DNA of 64,000 bases from Macrobrachium rosenbergii (lineage: Eukaryota > Arthropoda > Malacostraca > Decapoda > Palaemonidae). Location of the stretch: contig NC_089763.1 in NCBI RefSeq assembly GCF_040412425.1, positions 53,274,587 through 53,338,586 of the forward strand. Direction: 5' to 3'. Position numbers and translations under genes: made by a program. Below are positions 54,196 to 64,000 of this stretch, one piece after another (the first letter of the stretch is position 1; every line of letters begins with the position of its first letter). Under the pieces are notes generated by a model. The model was given only the letters and a program-made list of their open reading frames with translations, made no database searches and had not been told where the DNA came from.

Positions 54196-56410
54196 AAGTT
54201 GTTGAACCAGCGGGATGGTGGGCTGGTTGGTTCAGTACAACGTATTGTGGATGTCCCTTGGAGGTGGAGGGCTGGGCAATCTGACCTACTGGGACTGTTT
54301 GAACAATTGTCTGGGTCTGGGGTGCCTTATAAGGATGGAACCTCCTAGACCTCTTCCTGCCTTTAGGTTGGGGCCCCGAGAATTCTGATGACTTCCTCTT
54401 AAAGGGGAGTCCCCACCGGATCCGAAGATTTTGGTTGGCCCTTGAGGCCTCACTGATTACTGAGTTGACCATATCTTCAGGGAATAGATTGGTCCCCCAG
54501 ATAGAGGATTTTATCAGCTTGTTCGGCTCATGACGGATGGTCGCGTCAGCCAGAACAAACTTTCGACAGTTCCTCCTTGCCACAATGAAATCAAACAAAT
54601 CACTCTGGAATGAGGCCAGTAGTGATTTTGTCAGGACCCGGAACAGAGGTTCATCCTTGTAAACAGCAGACGTCAATTCCACCGAGGTGACGGAATTGAT
54701 AGATCTGCTGAGACGGCACCTAGCCTCATACTCAGCTTTTATCAGGGACTCCGGAAGCCTGGGTAGTTGTTCACTGAAGAGATTCGAAGCGCACTCCGAA
54801 TCTAGTTTACCCACTGTAAAGGTTTCCGAGCTCGGTCCAGCATTCTAAATCTGTTGGAAAGAGCAGAGAAGTAGGCTCCGTCTCACGAAGCTGCGGCATA
54901 GGCTTCTCCTCTGTTCCGGCCTGAAGGGTTAATTCTGCCACTTTAGAGGTGCAGGGAGTCGGGACATCCTCATTTACTGTGAACATCGTAAACCGCCCCT
55001 TATGAGGGGTCAATCTAGTGTTCGAACACTCCCAGTCAGATAGGATCCTAACCCATGCCGACTGCGCTGATCCCTGGGAAGATCACTGTTTCTTTGGGAA
55101 CCTTATCTTCCCTCACCAAGGCATCCTCGGAAAGCCGAGCATACCCCGGGAAGGGAAAAACAAGATCCGTTGGGAAGAACTCGTAATCTTCCACAGGGCG
55201 GGTGCCACAACCTTCAATGGTTAATTTACCATTAGCGAAAGGGGCATTAAAGGCAAGACGCCAAGGGTTAGAATCCTCATAAGCTGGAAGCTTAGAGGCG
55301 TCTGGAATGGGATAGGACCGTTGCTGTACCGGACCTGACTTAACCAGTCCGGCCAGCGACTCCTCTTGCGTCTTTAACCTGTCCGCCAAGGATTGAACGA
55401 ACTTTCTTGACGACTCAAGACTCGAGGCAAGATCACGAGACATTGCCTCGAACTGAGAAGAGACCTGTTCGGAAAACATTCTCATCATGGACTCCACGAA
55501 AGCTTTAGGGTCAAAGTCAGGCTTTTTCGACTTGCTCGACTTTGTTCTCGACCCCTTAGAAGAGGGAGAAGCTTTCTGGGCGGAAGTCGAAGGTTTCGGA
55601 GTCAATGAAACCTTGGCGGAACTAGGTACAGATGAGGTTTTCGGGGGTTTAGTCAATTTAGGTAATGTCTTCGTCTTCAAAGAGGACTTCACCTTTGGGA
55701 TCACCGACCCGAACGGGTCCCCAGGGTGGAGCTCTTAGAGAATCCTTGGAAGGATGAAGACGAAGACACAGGAGAATTGAGAGATAATGGATCAATAAGA
55801 CTACCTGCCTCACTTACATCCCTACCTTCCTCCGGGTCGATGGCCATTGGTTCGACGTCCAGGTTGATGTTGGCCACTTCTTCGGCCACTTCGCCGCACA
55901 GCTCTTGATCTTCTGGCGAGACCTGGGTTTCTAGCCTAATCCTGTTGATCAGGGGTTCAGCTACTTCAGGAGCTACAGCTGCAGAGGCCCTAGCATTTGG
56001 GTAGAGAATGTTGCAGATATCCTCTGCCAGCACATAAGGACGCCCCTGACCAACATTGCGTCCAAAGCCGCCAACCCAGATCTTCAATGTCGCTAGAGAC
56101 GAAGCTTGACGGGACCGAGGGACCTGTTAATTAAATCTCATGTCAATAAATGGGATTGACAAGGATATTATCTTATATCAAATATAAACACAATTACTTA
56201 AACTAACTGTGTTAAATACAATTGAAGGTTAACGTGCAATCATCAATCACGTCTAAATAAAGTGCGTAGCACACGCCGCAGCCGCCAGGATGCCAGACGA
56301 GGTGGTCGTCGACCTCGACTGCGCAACCGGCATGCGATCTGCATGCTACATGGCCACAGGGTTGCTGCAGGTAGGCGTTACAACCCGGCTCCTGGCAATG
56401 TACCACCTAT
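54026..56410 (-). pseudogene. ORF1 (gag-like) of A1, probably spliced
   Basis: N-terminal exon 56234-56406: VHCQEPGCNAYLQQPCGHVA, CRSHAGC and VWHPGGCGVCYALY, a Cys/His-rich module. Predicted intron 56124-56233. Second part 55701-56123: WVGGFGRNVGQGRPYVLAED and an acidic stretch. Then in another frame 55048-55704: a Lys/Ser/Pro-rich basic region, MMRMFSEQVSSQFEAM and NPWRLAFNAPFANGKLTIEG. Last, 54026-54814: LPRLPESLIKAEYEARCRLS, NCRKFVLADATIRHEPNKLI and a Gly/Arg/Ser-rich tail (GRGSFRSRSGPRLQSRGRGS) typical of RNA-binding gag ends. Frame changes between parts mean at least two lesions or unrecognised introns. Confidence 0.72.
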
Positions 56411-57945
56411 AATAAAAATTTATACATGAGCATCTAAAATAGGCGGCGGAACGGCTAAACTAGTAAAATTTAGAGTAAATATTCTGCCTCACACCGGAGT
56501 TGAAAACTGTGGCTACGGCGGAAGTCTCCGATGAAATCCTAAACAGGTGGGCCGGACCTGAGTCGGATCACGCCGGAAAGCAATTCCGGTGACGCCGGAA
56601 CGTCACGAAAATTAACTAATTGCACAGAAATCAACAACCAGGGAAGGCTATTCGCCGACGTGAAGAGTCGGGATAATCACTAACTTCGCTCACAGAAAAT
56701 AATAACAGTAACAAAACTCATATCATTCCGACTCCTCTACAATTCCGCCGAAAACAAAGCAACGACGCTCAAGCAAAAGTCCTATTAAGACTAAAGCGAG
56801 CTAACGATAGCTGCCGGAACGAGTCCGGATGACGGAGTGGTAGAGAAGCAGGAGCAGAAAATAAATCACAATTACTACTAGTAAAATTTATAACAGTTTC
56901 TCTCCAGTTCCGCCGTAAGCAAACGACAACGACGCTCAAGCTAAAGTTTCTGCTAGAAGCTAAAGCGAGCTAACGATAGCCGCCGGAACAGGTCCGGACG
57001 GCGGAACGGGGAAGACACGGGAGTGAAAACATGGCGACAACAACAGGTCAGGTGCCTAGGCACCTTCCACGAAGTGTCATCTCAACCAAAAGGGCAAATG
57101 AGCTAAGCTCTAAAATGCCCTAACGGGAGAGCCAAGACAAAAGAGACTAATATACAGGGGGTGAGATAAGGCGAAAGGATAAACATGGTACTATCACCTA
57201 ACATAACCTCCAGAAGGCACCTCCTGGAAATGTAGGCTAGGATTCGCCAAAATTTTTAACGAGAAAGAGCGCTAGCGCCAACATCACTTCCAGGATTGAA
57301 GAATCAACTGGTCAGGGAAGAAGGGCCTGCACTCAAACCCGAATAAAGGCCACCCAAGAAAACCGAACCAACTCAGGCCTATTGGCCAAGGAGGAAGGAA
57401 GACTGGGGCCAACTTAGCCTACCTTCCACGAATCGGCAAGGCCGAACTGGTCAGGTAGGCTAACAACACCACCCAAATAGACTCAAGAACTAATACACAC
57501 ATAATAAGTAACATAATGACATATTAAATATGTCTACAAACGGTAAATAAAGGAAAACTAGGCTAGGCCTAACTTTCAACTTCTAAAGTATAAAATAATA
57601 GTCGATCGCGTCAGATCGAGCGAAAGTTGAAACTATCATAAAAGGAATGTAGTAATTGAAAATTCTATCGATTGAGCGAAAGAAGGCAATCATATAAAAA
57701 GACTGAAGTAAGCCGCCATGAACGAACACGAAATGGCGGCCCTCAGTCGATCATGCGAAACAATAACAGGACAAAATAATCCGTTCGCATACCAAAAACA
57801 TTCAATTTTGAATACTCAACTTAGAAGAAGATGTTCCTTGATCAGATGATGCCATCATGAAAACGAGATAATCCAAAAAAAGAAAATAGGCATAAAATAT
57901 TAGCACCACAAAAATCACGAGTGGTTCGTAAAGCGTGCTATAAGC
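56410..57945. other. Leader region of A1
   Basis: Non-coding. Contains a diverged repeat of about 170 bp: ttccgccg-aaacaaa-caacgacgctcaagc, taaagcgagctaacgatagc and gccggaac-ggtccgga-g occur at 56745-56830 and 56910-57000. By position it is the 5' untranslated region of the element. Confidence 0.6.
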
Positions 57946-58238
57946 GGATGGTGCATTGTGGGTAGAATTAGTAGTAGCGGTGGAGGGACCATTGTATCGG
58001 CACCTCTTAGACAGAGGGGTTTTGGTGAGGAGGAGTCTATTGGGTTAAGTGTCTGTGGTAGTGGCTTCCACTTTCGCTCCTAGATGACATACCGACATCC
58101 TATTAGGATGTATCGATCCAGAGGTAGTAACTCTGGCATCCTATTGGCTTTTTCTCTGGTATATCTAGCAATACTTATACCTAGAAATGTGTGCTGTATA
58201 GGGACATTTCACTCAGCGACACAGGACAAGCCCAGAAA
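57946..58238. repeat. Right ITR of A1
   Basis: Inverted partner of the left ITR, ending cactcagcgacacaggacaa then gcccagAAA. In element orientation this is the 5' terminus. Confidence 0.93.
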
Positions 58239-58239
58239 T

Positions 58240-58951
58240 CAGTAATTTGTGAATACTGCTCTATGAAAAAATCCATGAATGTGAATTTTCTTCCGTTGTA
58301 TGTGTTGGACCGAAACATCCGAAATATTGCCAAAGAATCGCAAGAAAACCTTACTTTTAATCTTTGGGTGTCTTGAAAACAATGAATTCTGCATTTTTAT
58401 TATTGAGTTTTCATAATAAAACCTCCAAATATTGACCATTCTGCTGGTTTGGATGCATATTTCTTCTGATCGGCGTCCGATTGGTATCATCCGAAATACC
58501 GTCGAAAATTGTAAGAAAACTTTACTTTTAATCCTTTGGGTCTCTTGAAAACAATGAATCCTGCATTTTTATTGAGTTTTTCATTGAAAAACCCTCCAAA
58601 TATTGATAATTCTGCCGTTTTGGATGCATACTTCTTCCAATCGTCGTCGGACAGGCATTGTGCGAAATAAAGTCGAAAATCGTAAGAAAACCTTCCTTTT
58701 AATCCTTTGGGTGTCTTGAAAACAATGCATCCTGCATCTAAATTGAGTTTTTTCAACAGAAAACCCTCCAAAGTTTGACCATTCTCCCATTCTGGAGCCA
58801 TATTTCTTCCGTAGGATTGGCGTTGTCAGCATTGTAAACCTGGAACATGCGTTCTAACCCAGGAAATAATTTTTTTATGAATATATTTGAAAAATGTCAT
58901 TAACTCGAAACGTCGTAAGCTGAGCCTGCCATAACCCGAAGACTGTCTGGG
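58240..58951. mobile_element. Pogo-type MITE, family H copy 3, with internal 171-bp triplication
   Basis: The right end cgtcgtaagctgagcctgcc then ataacccgaagactgtctgg matches the inverted left end of 62874-63230 (cgtcgtgagctgaacccgtc, then gactgcctg). The interior holds three tandem units with exact 171-bp spacing of ttacttttaatc (58351, 58522, 58693). The left end meets the right end of A1, so the left terminus is uncertain. Confidence 0.65.
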
Positions 58952-58959
58952 TATTGATT

Positions 58960-59330
58960 TTAGGCATTGCTGGAAGAACAGTACCTTTCAAGAAGTCAGT
59001 CTTAAATCTATCTAACTCAGTCTTACTGGTACCCAGTAATGGGACTGGTCAGTTATGCAGCACTTCTATATGAACAAAAGAACCTGACAGTTAAAAGTAA
59101 GATGTACAAATTTGGCAGTAACCGACCCCCATCAGTTCATTACCATAGATGCATGGACTTACAACACGGGAACGTATAAGTTAGTGCAGATTACAAAAAT
59201 TCTGTGTGAGAGCATACAATATGTCAAACAGTTTCATGTGAGAATGGTTTTCTTAGTTGCAGCTACAACTCTTTGACTTTTTGTCAACCAACTGTTTAAG
59301 CTCAGAAGTCAAAAATGACATTTTTATGAT
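58960..59330. other. Non-coding DNA, nothing recognised
   Basis: No exon or repeat terminus supported. Confidence 0.35.
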
Positions 59331-59334
59331 AAAA

Positions 59335-59580
59335 TAAAGTTGTATATATACTTACCAAGTACAGTAATTACATTGCTATGTTTCACTTAACTCAGCAGCT
59401 AAAAATTCTGAAATTCACAGGTCATGCTATTTTGTTTTTGGGTAGGTGACTAGAACCCGCCCACTTTCTGGAAAAGAAAGGAACAACTAGCAAAAGAGCT
59501 TCAATTTGTTTATGCCCTTATGTTCATGCGAGGGAGGAGGGCGGGCTCCAATCATGTAATTACTTGGTAAGTATATATAA
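59335..59580. mobile_element. D-family terminal fragment or MITE-like derivative (D2)
   Basis: Ends taaagttgtatatatacttaccaag and cttggtaagtatatataat are inverted repeats. The interior shares gggtaggtgactag, cccac, and atgcccttatgttcatgcga then gggaggagggcgggctc with the D1 left ITR to ICR interval (28625-28860). It is a solo D terminus or a short non-autonomous derivative. Confidence 0.6.
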
Positions 59581-59628
59581 TAAGGTCGTAATCATGTTCC
59601 AATTGGTAACGCTGATGGAGCTGAAAGG

Positions 59629-59630
<2 letters not shown>

Positions 59631-59693
<63 letters not shown>
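59631..59693. repeat. (CT)n microsatellite
   Basis: 63-bp dinucleotide run. Confidence 0.98.
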
Positions 59694-59696
<3 letters not shown>

Positions 59697-59699
59697 ACA

Positions 59700-61396
59700 A
59701 ATTGCGTCTAACCAAGACTAAGGCTTATTGAATTAAAATGTCAAGATTTAAAACTAGACTTTATTTGGAAATTTAGCGGAAGCATAACTACCAAAGCTAA
59801 GAGTAATAAATTATGATCTCTCACAGTCCACAAGATTGAAAATCAAAATAATTAAAGAAAACCAAGACTCAAAATCTTAGACACCAGTACATAGAAAGGA
59901 GCTCTGAGCTACAGTCTATGGATTTGTATGACTCCCTATGCTTGGTGATGCCCGAACTAATAGGGGTACAGGTGAACAAGTACATGAGTTGTCATGCAAA
60001 TGCAACCCCATGGACAGTGGCAAGGCACAGGTCAGACAAGGAACAGAGGTAATTGCAGGCAGGCAGATCATCCTGGTACTGGTGATACAAGTGAGTACCA
60101 AGCACAAGCCTGTTGTGTGCAAACCCCAACCATGCATGTACCATCCAGGAACCATGAATGCATCAGATGAGAGGCTAGCACTAGCTCAATAGGCTGTGTT
60201 TCAGGCAAAACACGGGCAGAGAAGTTGGGAGGTACCTAGTATTCAATAAGGCCTGTGTCAGCCCTACTTACAGTGTTTGGATCTCCGGTGGTTGCCCTAA
60301 CACAATCACTTCCCAGAATGTGGGAAGGCTGCTCATTCGAAGTTTAGTTGGGCTTTTCCACTAACTCAAGGAGAAACATGAAGAAGATGAGTGATCTGGA
60401 ATCAAGTCCTGAGCATGCTCAGTGAAGCCTGAAGCCAGAAACCATTAAATCACAGTAGGTGTTGAGAGCTACCACCTCTCAGACTATGGGAAGAACACTT
60501 GCTTGAAGCCTATGGGACTTCCTCTAAGAGGCTTTCTTGGACTTCTCCTTCTTCCTTGTCCAGAGAGAGGGTGAAAAAGGAGACAAAGAGGAGGGGGAAG
60601 ACCAGCTCAATGATAAAGTGTTGATGGAAGGACAGTGCTTGCATTTTTTGTCCTTCCTAGCTTAAGACTTCTTCTCCTTGAACGCACAAAGGTTTGTCGT
60701 GGAAAGAAGAGTTGTTAATGCTGCAGTTGTACAAGGAGCAGGGGCATCTCCAACCAGAAGCACTACTGCAGAACCTTCCTCTGTAGCCGAGGCCAAGTGG
60801 TTAAAGAACACAGTGAAAGAAGGTCTCCCAGGGATGTTCAATGAAGGCTCACCTTCCACTGGTACTCAACTCAAGACAACAGAAACTTTGTAGGGTAGGT
60901 GTACTGAACACACCCCAATTGTGCAAACCCACCTCTTGCCCAAAATGGGGGTGTACTCAGGGAGGTATCAGGGAAATGTTTGGTGGCAAGGAGGAAGTGG
61001 TAGACTAACTATACAGTACTGAGAATTCCCAACAGCAGTAATTTCTCCCCTATGACTGCGTATGAAACACTGCAGATCCACCTAAAAAGAGGGGATGCAG
61101 CTTCATTACACTTGCTATGACCTTCACACTTCTGAATATGACATTGTTTCTTGTGTAAACAAAGCACTAAACATAAAAAACACAAGTTCAACTCAGCAGT
61201 CAGAAGCAGAGCAGCAAGACGTCCTCACCTGACAGTGGCCAAAGACAGCAGGTACAAGAAAGGTACAGTATTCCCCTATACGCATCCCATAACCATAAGT
61301 TAACCATCTTATTACCAAGTTCAATGACCGTTTCCAGTTCATGCTGAATAACATTTCCTATATAAAAGACAATGATTTGTATTTCTGTAGGAACAA
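59700..61396 (-). mobile_element. Probable DIRS-B fragment B3 (gag remnant and right ITR)
   Basis: 61310-61396 follows the B right ITR with substitutions: taaccatcttattaccaagttcaatgaccgtttcc, tatgtaaaag-like and gatttgtatttctgtagg then aacaa. 61010-61190 on the minus strand is Cys-containing and may correspond to the gag N-terminus. 60540-60640 resembles the Lys/Ser-rich gag stretch. The left boundary is unknown. No RT or recombinase. Confidence 0.5.
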
Positions 61397-61437
61397 GTAA
61401 ACTTTCAGTGTAGAACTAAAAGTAGCAGTTTGGGGTT

Positions 61438-61740
61438 TACAGTCAACCCACAGTATTTGTGGGGGATAGGGTTTACAACCACCTGCGAATAGCTAAAATC
61501 CGCAAATACTTGACAACCCCCCTCTAAAATCTTATTACTGTTTATTTCAATAGTTCAAACACCAAAGACTCACCCTAAAAACACTTATAACTGCCTATTT
61601 TAATAGTTCAAACACCAAATGTATACCTTAAACTATCATCCTACATCAAATAAAGCTTCCACTATTATCCTAAAACACTTTAATATCATTTCAAAGTCAT
61701 CTTACAACAATACCCTTAGAAATATATATGGCTTACAGTT
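61438..61740. mobile_element. Pogo-type MITE, family G copy 2
   Basis: Starts tacagtcaacccacagtatttgtgggggat, matching the inverted right end of the copy at 15845-16158, and continues with gcgaatagctaaaatccgcaaata and two cacttataactgcctatttt / atagttcaaacac units. The right terminus is not identified. Confidence 0.6.
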
Positions 61741-61866
61741 ACATGTGAAAACTATAATCTAGTGCCCTTTATGTATTCAGGCACGCAAATTTTCTTTCAT
61801 ACAGTTACTATTCAAGCCATCCCATTTTCTTTTACAGGAGAAACATTGGTACATACAAAATTCACA

Positions 61867-61912
61867 AGAGAGAGAGAGAGAGAGGGAGAGAGAGAGAGGG
61901 AGAGAGAGAGAG
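61867..61912. repeat. (GA)n microsatellite, imperfect
   Basis: 46-bp GA run with two extra G interruptions. Confidence 0.95.
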
Positions 61913-62008
61913 AACAAAACTACATATGCACATTAAAAATATTTAATAATAAGATAATGTAAATCACACAGGTACTCACCGTGATGAATGCTGATTACAG
62001 ATGATGAA

Positions 62009-62595
62009 TTAGCTGTGCAGTCTGATGAATGACGATGAAACTGCACAGCAAAGCAGAGGAGTTACATCTCCTCTAAAGGCACCTCTTCCCTTCTTCAGGA
62101 GGCACTTGGTCAGAGAGTCGGGAGGCACCATCTTGTTGAGGTAATTGAACATGTCCACGAAGGTGATGCGATAGGGTTGCATGAGCTCATTAAGGCCATT
62201 GGAAAAATTTGTTGATCTTTCCTCAGAATCATCCCATGCCTCTACCATCGTCTGCAGCTGCCTGGCTTTCTTAAGAATTTTGTACAGACCATGAAATCCT
62301 TCAAAATCCTGGTCCATCATGGGGATAAAGAGTACATGAACAAAGGCGGCAAGTTTTTCTCCACCAAGGGCCATCCTAAGCATTCTACCCTCTTCACATT
62401 CCTTCTCGATGAAGGCAATAGCACTTAATGTCATGCCATAACGGGCTGCTATTTCTTTGTGACTTTTGCCCTCCCGTAACACAGCAATCATGTCTACCTT
62501 CTCCTCATTGGTCATTACCTTTATCTTCCTCTGGCGGTTAGGCTCTTGTCCAGACGCTGTAGAAGAAGCAGGGTGTTTGGGAAGCATCTTACGGC
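62009..62595 (-). CDS. Psq/CENP-B-type helix-turn-helix protein, derived from a Tigger transposase
   Basis: An intact frame of about 195 codons from ATG MLPKHPASSTASGQEPNRQR. Residues about 22-65 (KVMTNEEKVDMIAVLREGKS, then HKEIAARYGMTLSAIAFIEK) form a Psq-type DNA-binding helix-turn-helix of the kind at the N-terminus of Tigger/pogo transposases. The usual second HTH and DDE catalytic core are missing. The rest is a helical stretch with KILKKARQLQTMVEAWDDSE and NYLKKMVPPD-like segments. The 5' leader (ctttgtgta..tt-aatcgtgcc..aag before ATG) is shared with the Tigger copy at 63678. A strong donor (CACG|GTGAGTACC) follows the stop near 61980. It is either an internally deleted transposon or a domesticated DNA-binding gene; the sequence alone cannot decide. 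Confidence 0.55.
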
Positions 62596-62873
62596 ACGAT
62601 TCAAAAAAATACACAAAGTCCGTACAGCACACAACACATGCACAACAGGGGGATACACATTAAACTGAGAAGCTGGGCAGCAATGCTGGGTCACTTGCCC
62701 ATCATATACAGTACAGTATGCATACATATGTATGAAGTATATGTACACAGTATTGTGTATAACAACACTGATATTATGCGCGTACTGTACATTTTATGGA
62801 TATTTTGTTGTGTTGTAAGATGATTTTGAAATATTAAAGTGTTTTAGGATGACAGTAGAGCATATTTAAAATA

Positions 62874-63230
62874 CAGGCAGTCCCCAGTTGACGACGGGTT
62901 CAGCTCACGACGTTCGTTACGATGCTTTTCAAATATATTCATCAGAAATTATTTCCGGTTTACAACGCATGTTCCAGGGTTACGACGCGTTGTGTGATCC
63001 GACAGAAGAAATATAGCCCCAAAACAGCAGAATAATCAAAATTTGGGAGTTTTTTGGATGAAAAACTCAATAAAAATGCAGTTTACATCGTTTTCAATAC
63101 ACCCAAAGCATTAAAAGTAAGGTTTTCTTAGGATTTTTGACAATTTTCAACGATTTTTTGGTTTATGACAATTTTCGGTTTACAACGCGGAGTAAAAACA
63201 GAACCCCCATCGTAAACTGGGGACTGCCTG
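62874..63230. mobile_element. Pogo/Tigger-type MITE, family H copy 2, complete
   Basis: 357 bp beginning CAGGCAGTCCCCAGTTGACG and ending AACTGGGGACTGCCTG, flanked by TA on both sides (62872-62873 and 63231-63232). The outer 16 bases are a perfect inverted repeat. CAG..CTG ends and TA target duplication are characteristic of pogo/Tigger elements. No ORF. Confidence 0.9.
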
Positions 63231-63369
63231 TACATAGGTAGTTTGTAGAATGACGGGGTTACAGCATGTTTACGTCTGGGGAGTATTTTCATGTTACAGC
63301 ATATATTTTCATGACTAAATACATTTATTAAACACAGCAAAATATTGATATGTATTTTTTTTCTTAAAA

Positions 63370-63677
63370 AGTGTTCTAACCAACCCAAGCAATCCACAGA
63401 GCTCTGGCAAGGGAAAATGCATCTTGGGATTCTGATTTACCCAGGTGCAATAATACTTGACATGCTATTGGCTGTTGTTTGCAAAGCAGTCAGTCCAGGA
63501 GCACCATTCATTTTCCTTGGTGCTGATTGGCTGGACCGCCCAAGACTTTGTCTCGTGGAGAGGGGCTGTGCGATCCCACATCTCTGCCAGTTCATCGTGT
63601 ATTAAATTTGTGTGTACTTTGCGCATCTTTGTGTCTTGTTGTCAATCTTTGTGTATCTGTTTTAATCGTGCCCCAAG
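63370..63677 (+). promoter_or_regulatory. Leader and probable promoter of the Tigger copy
   Basis: Contains two inverted CCAAT boxes (ctattggctg at 63464 and ctgattggctgg at 63523) and a leader tcaatctttgtgtatctgtt then ttaatcgtgcc that is shared with the minus-strand HTH ORF. No TATA box is evident. Confidence 0.35.
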
Positions 63678-64000
63678 ATGCCTCCTAAATGCCCTGCTCC
63701 TTCTAAGGTTTTTGGCAAAGAGCCTAAACACAAGAAAGAGGTCATGAAGTTCAAAGAGAAGGTAAAACTTCTGGATATGTTGAAGGAAGGGAAAATTTAT
63801 GCCGTGGTAGCCCATCATTTTAGCAAGAATGAGAGTACCGTGAGGTACATCTAGAAGAAAGAGGCAGAGATAAGAAAGGCCATGAGTCTCGGCTTCTTCG
63901 GTGATACAAAACGAGTTTCTACAGTGCGTGGTAAGACAATCGTTAAGATGGAATCTGCATTTGCATTTTGGATAAAGGACTGCCATAAGAAGAGTGTCCC
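63678..64000 (+). pseudogene. Tigger transposase N-terminus, stop at codon 59, cut by window end
   Basis: Starts MPPKCPAPSKVFGKEPKHKK and proceeds through the first HTH: FKEKVKLLDMLKEGKIYAVV then HHFSKNESTVRYI. An in-frame TAG sits at 63852-63854. The frame continues with KKEAEIRKAMSLGFFGDTKR, TVRGKTIVKMESAFAFWIKD and CHKKS, the linker and start of the CENP-B-type second HTH. This block order is typical of Tigger transposases. The DDE catalytic domain would lie beyond the window. Whether the remainder is intact cannot be seen; the single stop makes this copy non-functional as it stands. Confidence 0.85.

Larger units (their letters stand above)
50340..58238 (-). mobile_element. DIRS-like retrotransposon A1, nearly full length
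   Basis: Left ITR 50340-50661, ICR 50720-50810, recombinase 51229-52139, RNase H and RT 52074-54195, gag 54026-56410, leader to 57945, right ITR 57946-58238. Total 7,899 bp. Both termini carry AAA (50340-50342 and 58236-58238), represented once in the ICR as TTT (50778-50780), as expected for insertion of a circular intermediate by a tyrosine recombinase with no target duplication. Only a few single-base indels are visible, so it is the youngest DIRS element here. Confidence 0.92.

Noticed and set aside
19523..58238. Endogenous retrovirus or LTR retrotransposon interpretation of the RT-containing elements
   Set aside because: No LTRs, no aspartic protease and no DDE integrase; instead inverted terminal repeats, ICRs and a tyrosine recombinase, which define DIRS-type elements.
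59916..60192. Overlapping 79- and 84-codon ORFs on both strands
   Set aside because: No domain or splice context; lies in the probable B3 remnant.
1..64000. CRISPR arrays, tRNA or rRNA genes, bacterial operons
   Set aside because: Looked for and not seen. Tandem repeats present are microsatellites or satellites without spacer structure, and splice signals and repeat types are eukaryotic.

Overview
The window is eukaryotic nuclear DNA dominated by repeats. Several signs point to an arthropod and probably a decapod crustacean: abundant DIRS-type retrotransposons (known to be widespread in Decapoda), many long (GA)n/(CT)n arrays, pogo/Tigger DNA transposons and MITEs, and spliced host exons with ordinary GT..AG sites. 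The organism is inferred from repeat content only. Nothing suggests bacterial genes, CRISPR arrays or operons.

Host gene. I can support one, on the minus strand. A 78-codon exon (48146-48379) encodes most of a BTB/POZ domain. The next exon I can find (14340-14435, 32 codons) encodes the start of the BACK domain. Both are in phase 0, have good splice sites and read smoothly into each other, so they are probably consecutive exons separated by an intron of about 33.7 kb. That intron is filled with nested transposons. First and last exons of the gene were not found.

Transposon layout. At least four related groups of DIRS-like elements (tyrosine-recombinase retrotransposons; order gag, RT-RNase H, YR) are present, all coding on the minus strand, the same sense as the host gene. 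A1 (50340-58238) is nearly full length. It has inverted terminal repeats and an internal complementary region (ICR) at 50720-50810 that is the reverse complement of the two outer ends joined through a shared AAA. A2 (about 29296-38179) is a related, more decayed copy. B1 (about 19523-28610) and B2 (38562-45927) form a second, GC-richer family, with fragments B0 (about 18960-19535) and B3 (ending near 61396). D1 is a gutted element whose ITRs lie at about 28625 and 48034; A2 and B2 sit inside it. C (about 14500-18760) and E1, E2 and F (4-14 kb) are old, heavily decayed relatives.

DNA transposons. A Tigger/pogo transposase pseudogene lies at 1500-3020. A Tigger transposase N-terminus starts at 63678 and runs off the window. 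Opposite it, on the minus strand, is an intact 188-codon Psq-type helix-turn-helix ORF (62009-62595) without a DDE domain. CAG..CTG-ended pogo MITEs occur at about 15845-16158, 48674-48890, about 58240-58951, 61438 onward and 62874-63230. A 1,290-bp TTAA-flanked element at 7957-9246 looks like a non-autonomous piggyBac-type transposon.

The rest is microsatellite, a 158-217-bp tandem satellite (10260-11330), and AT-rich intronic DNA in which I see no gene.
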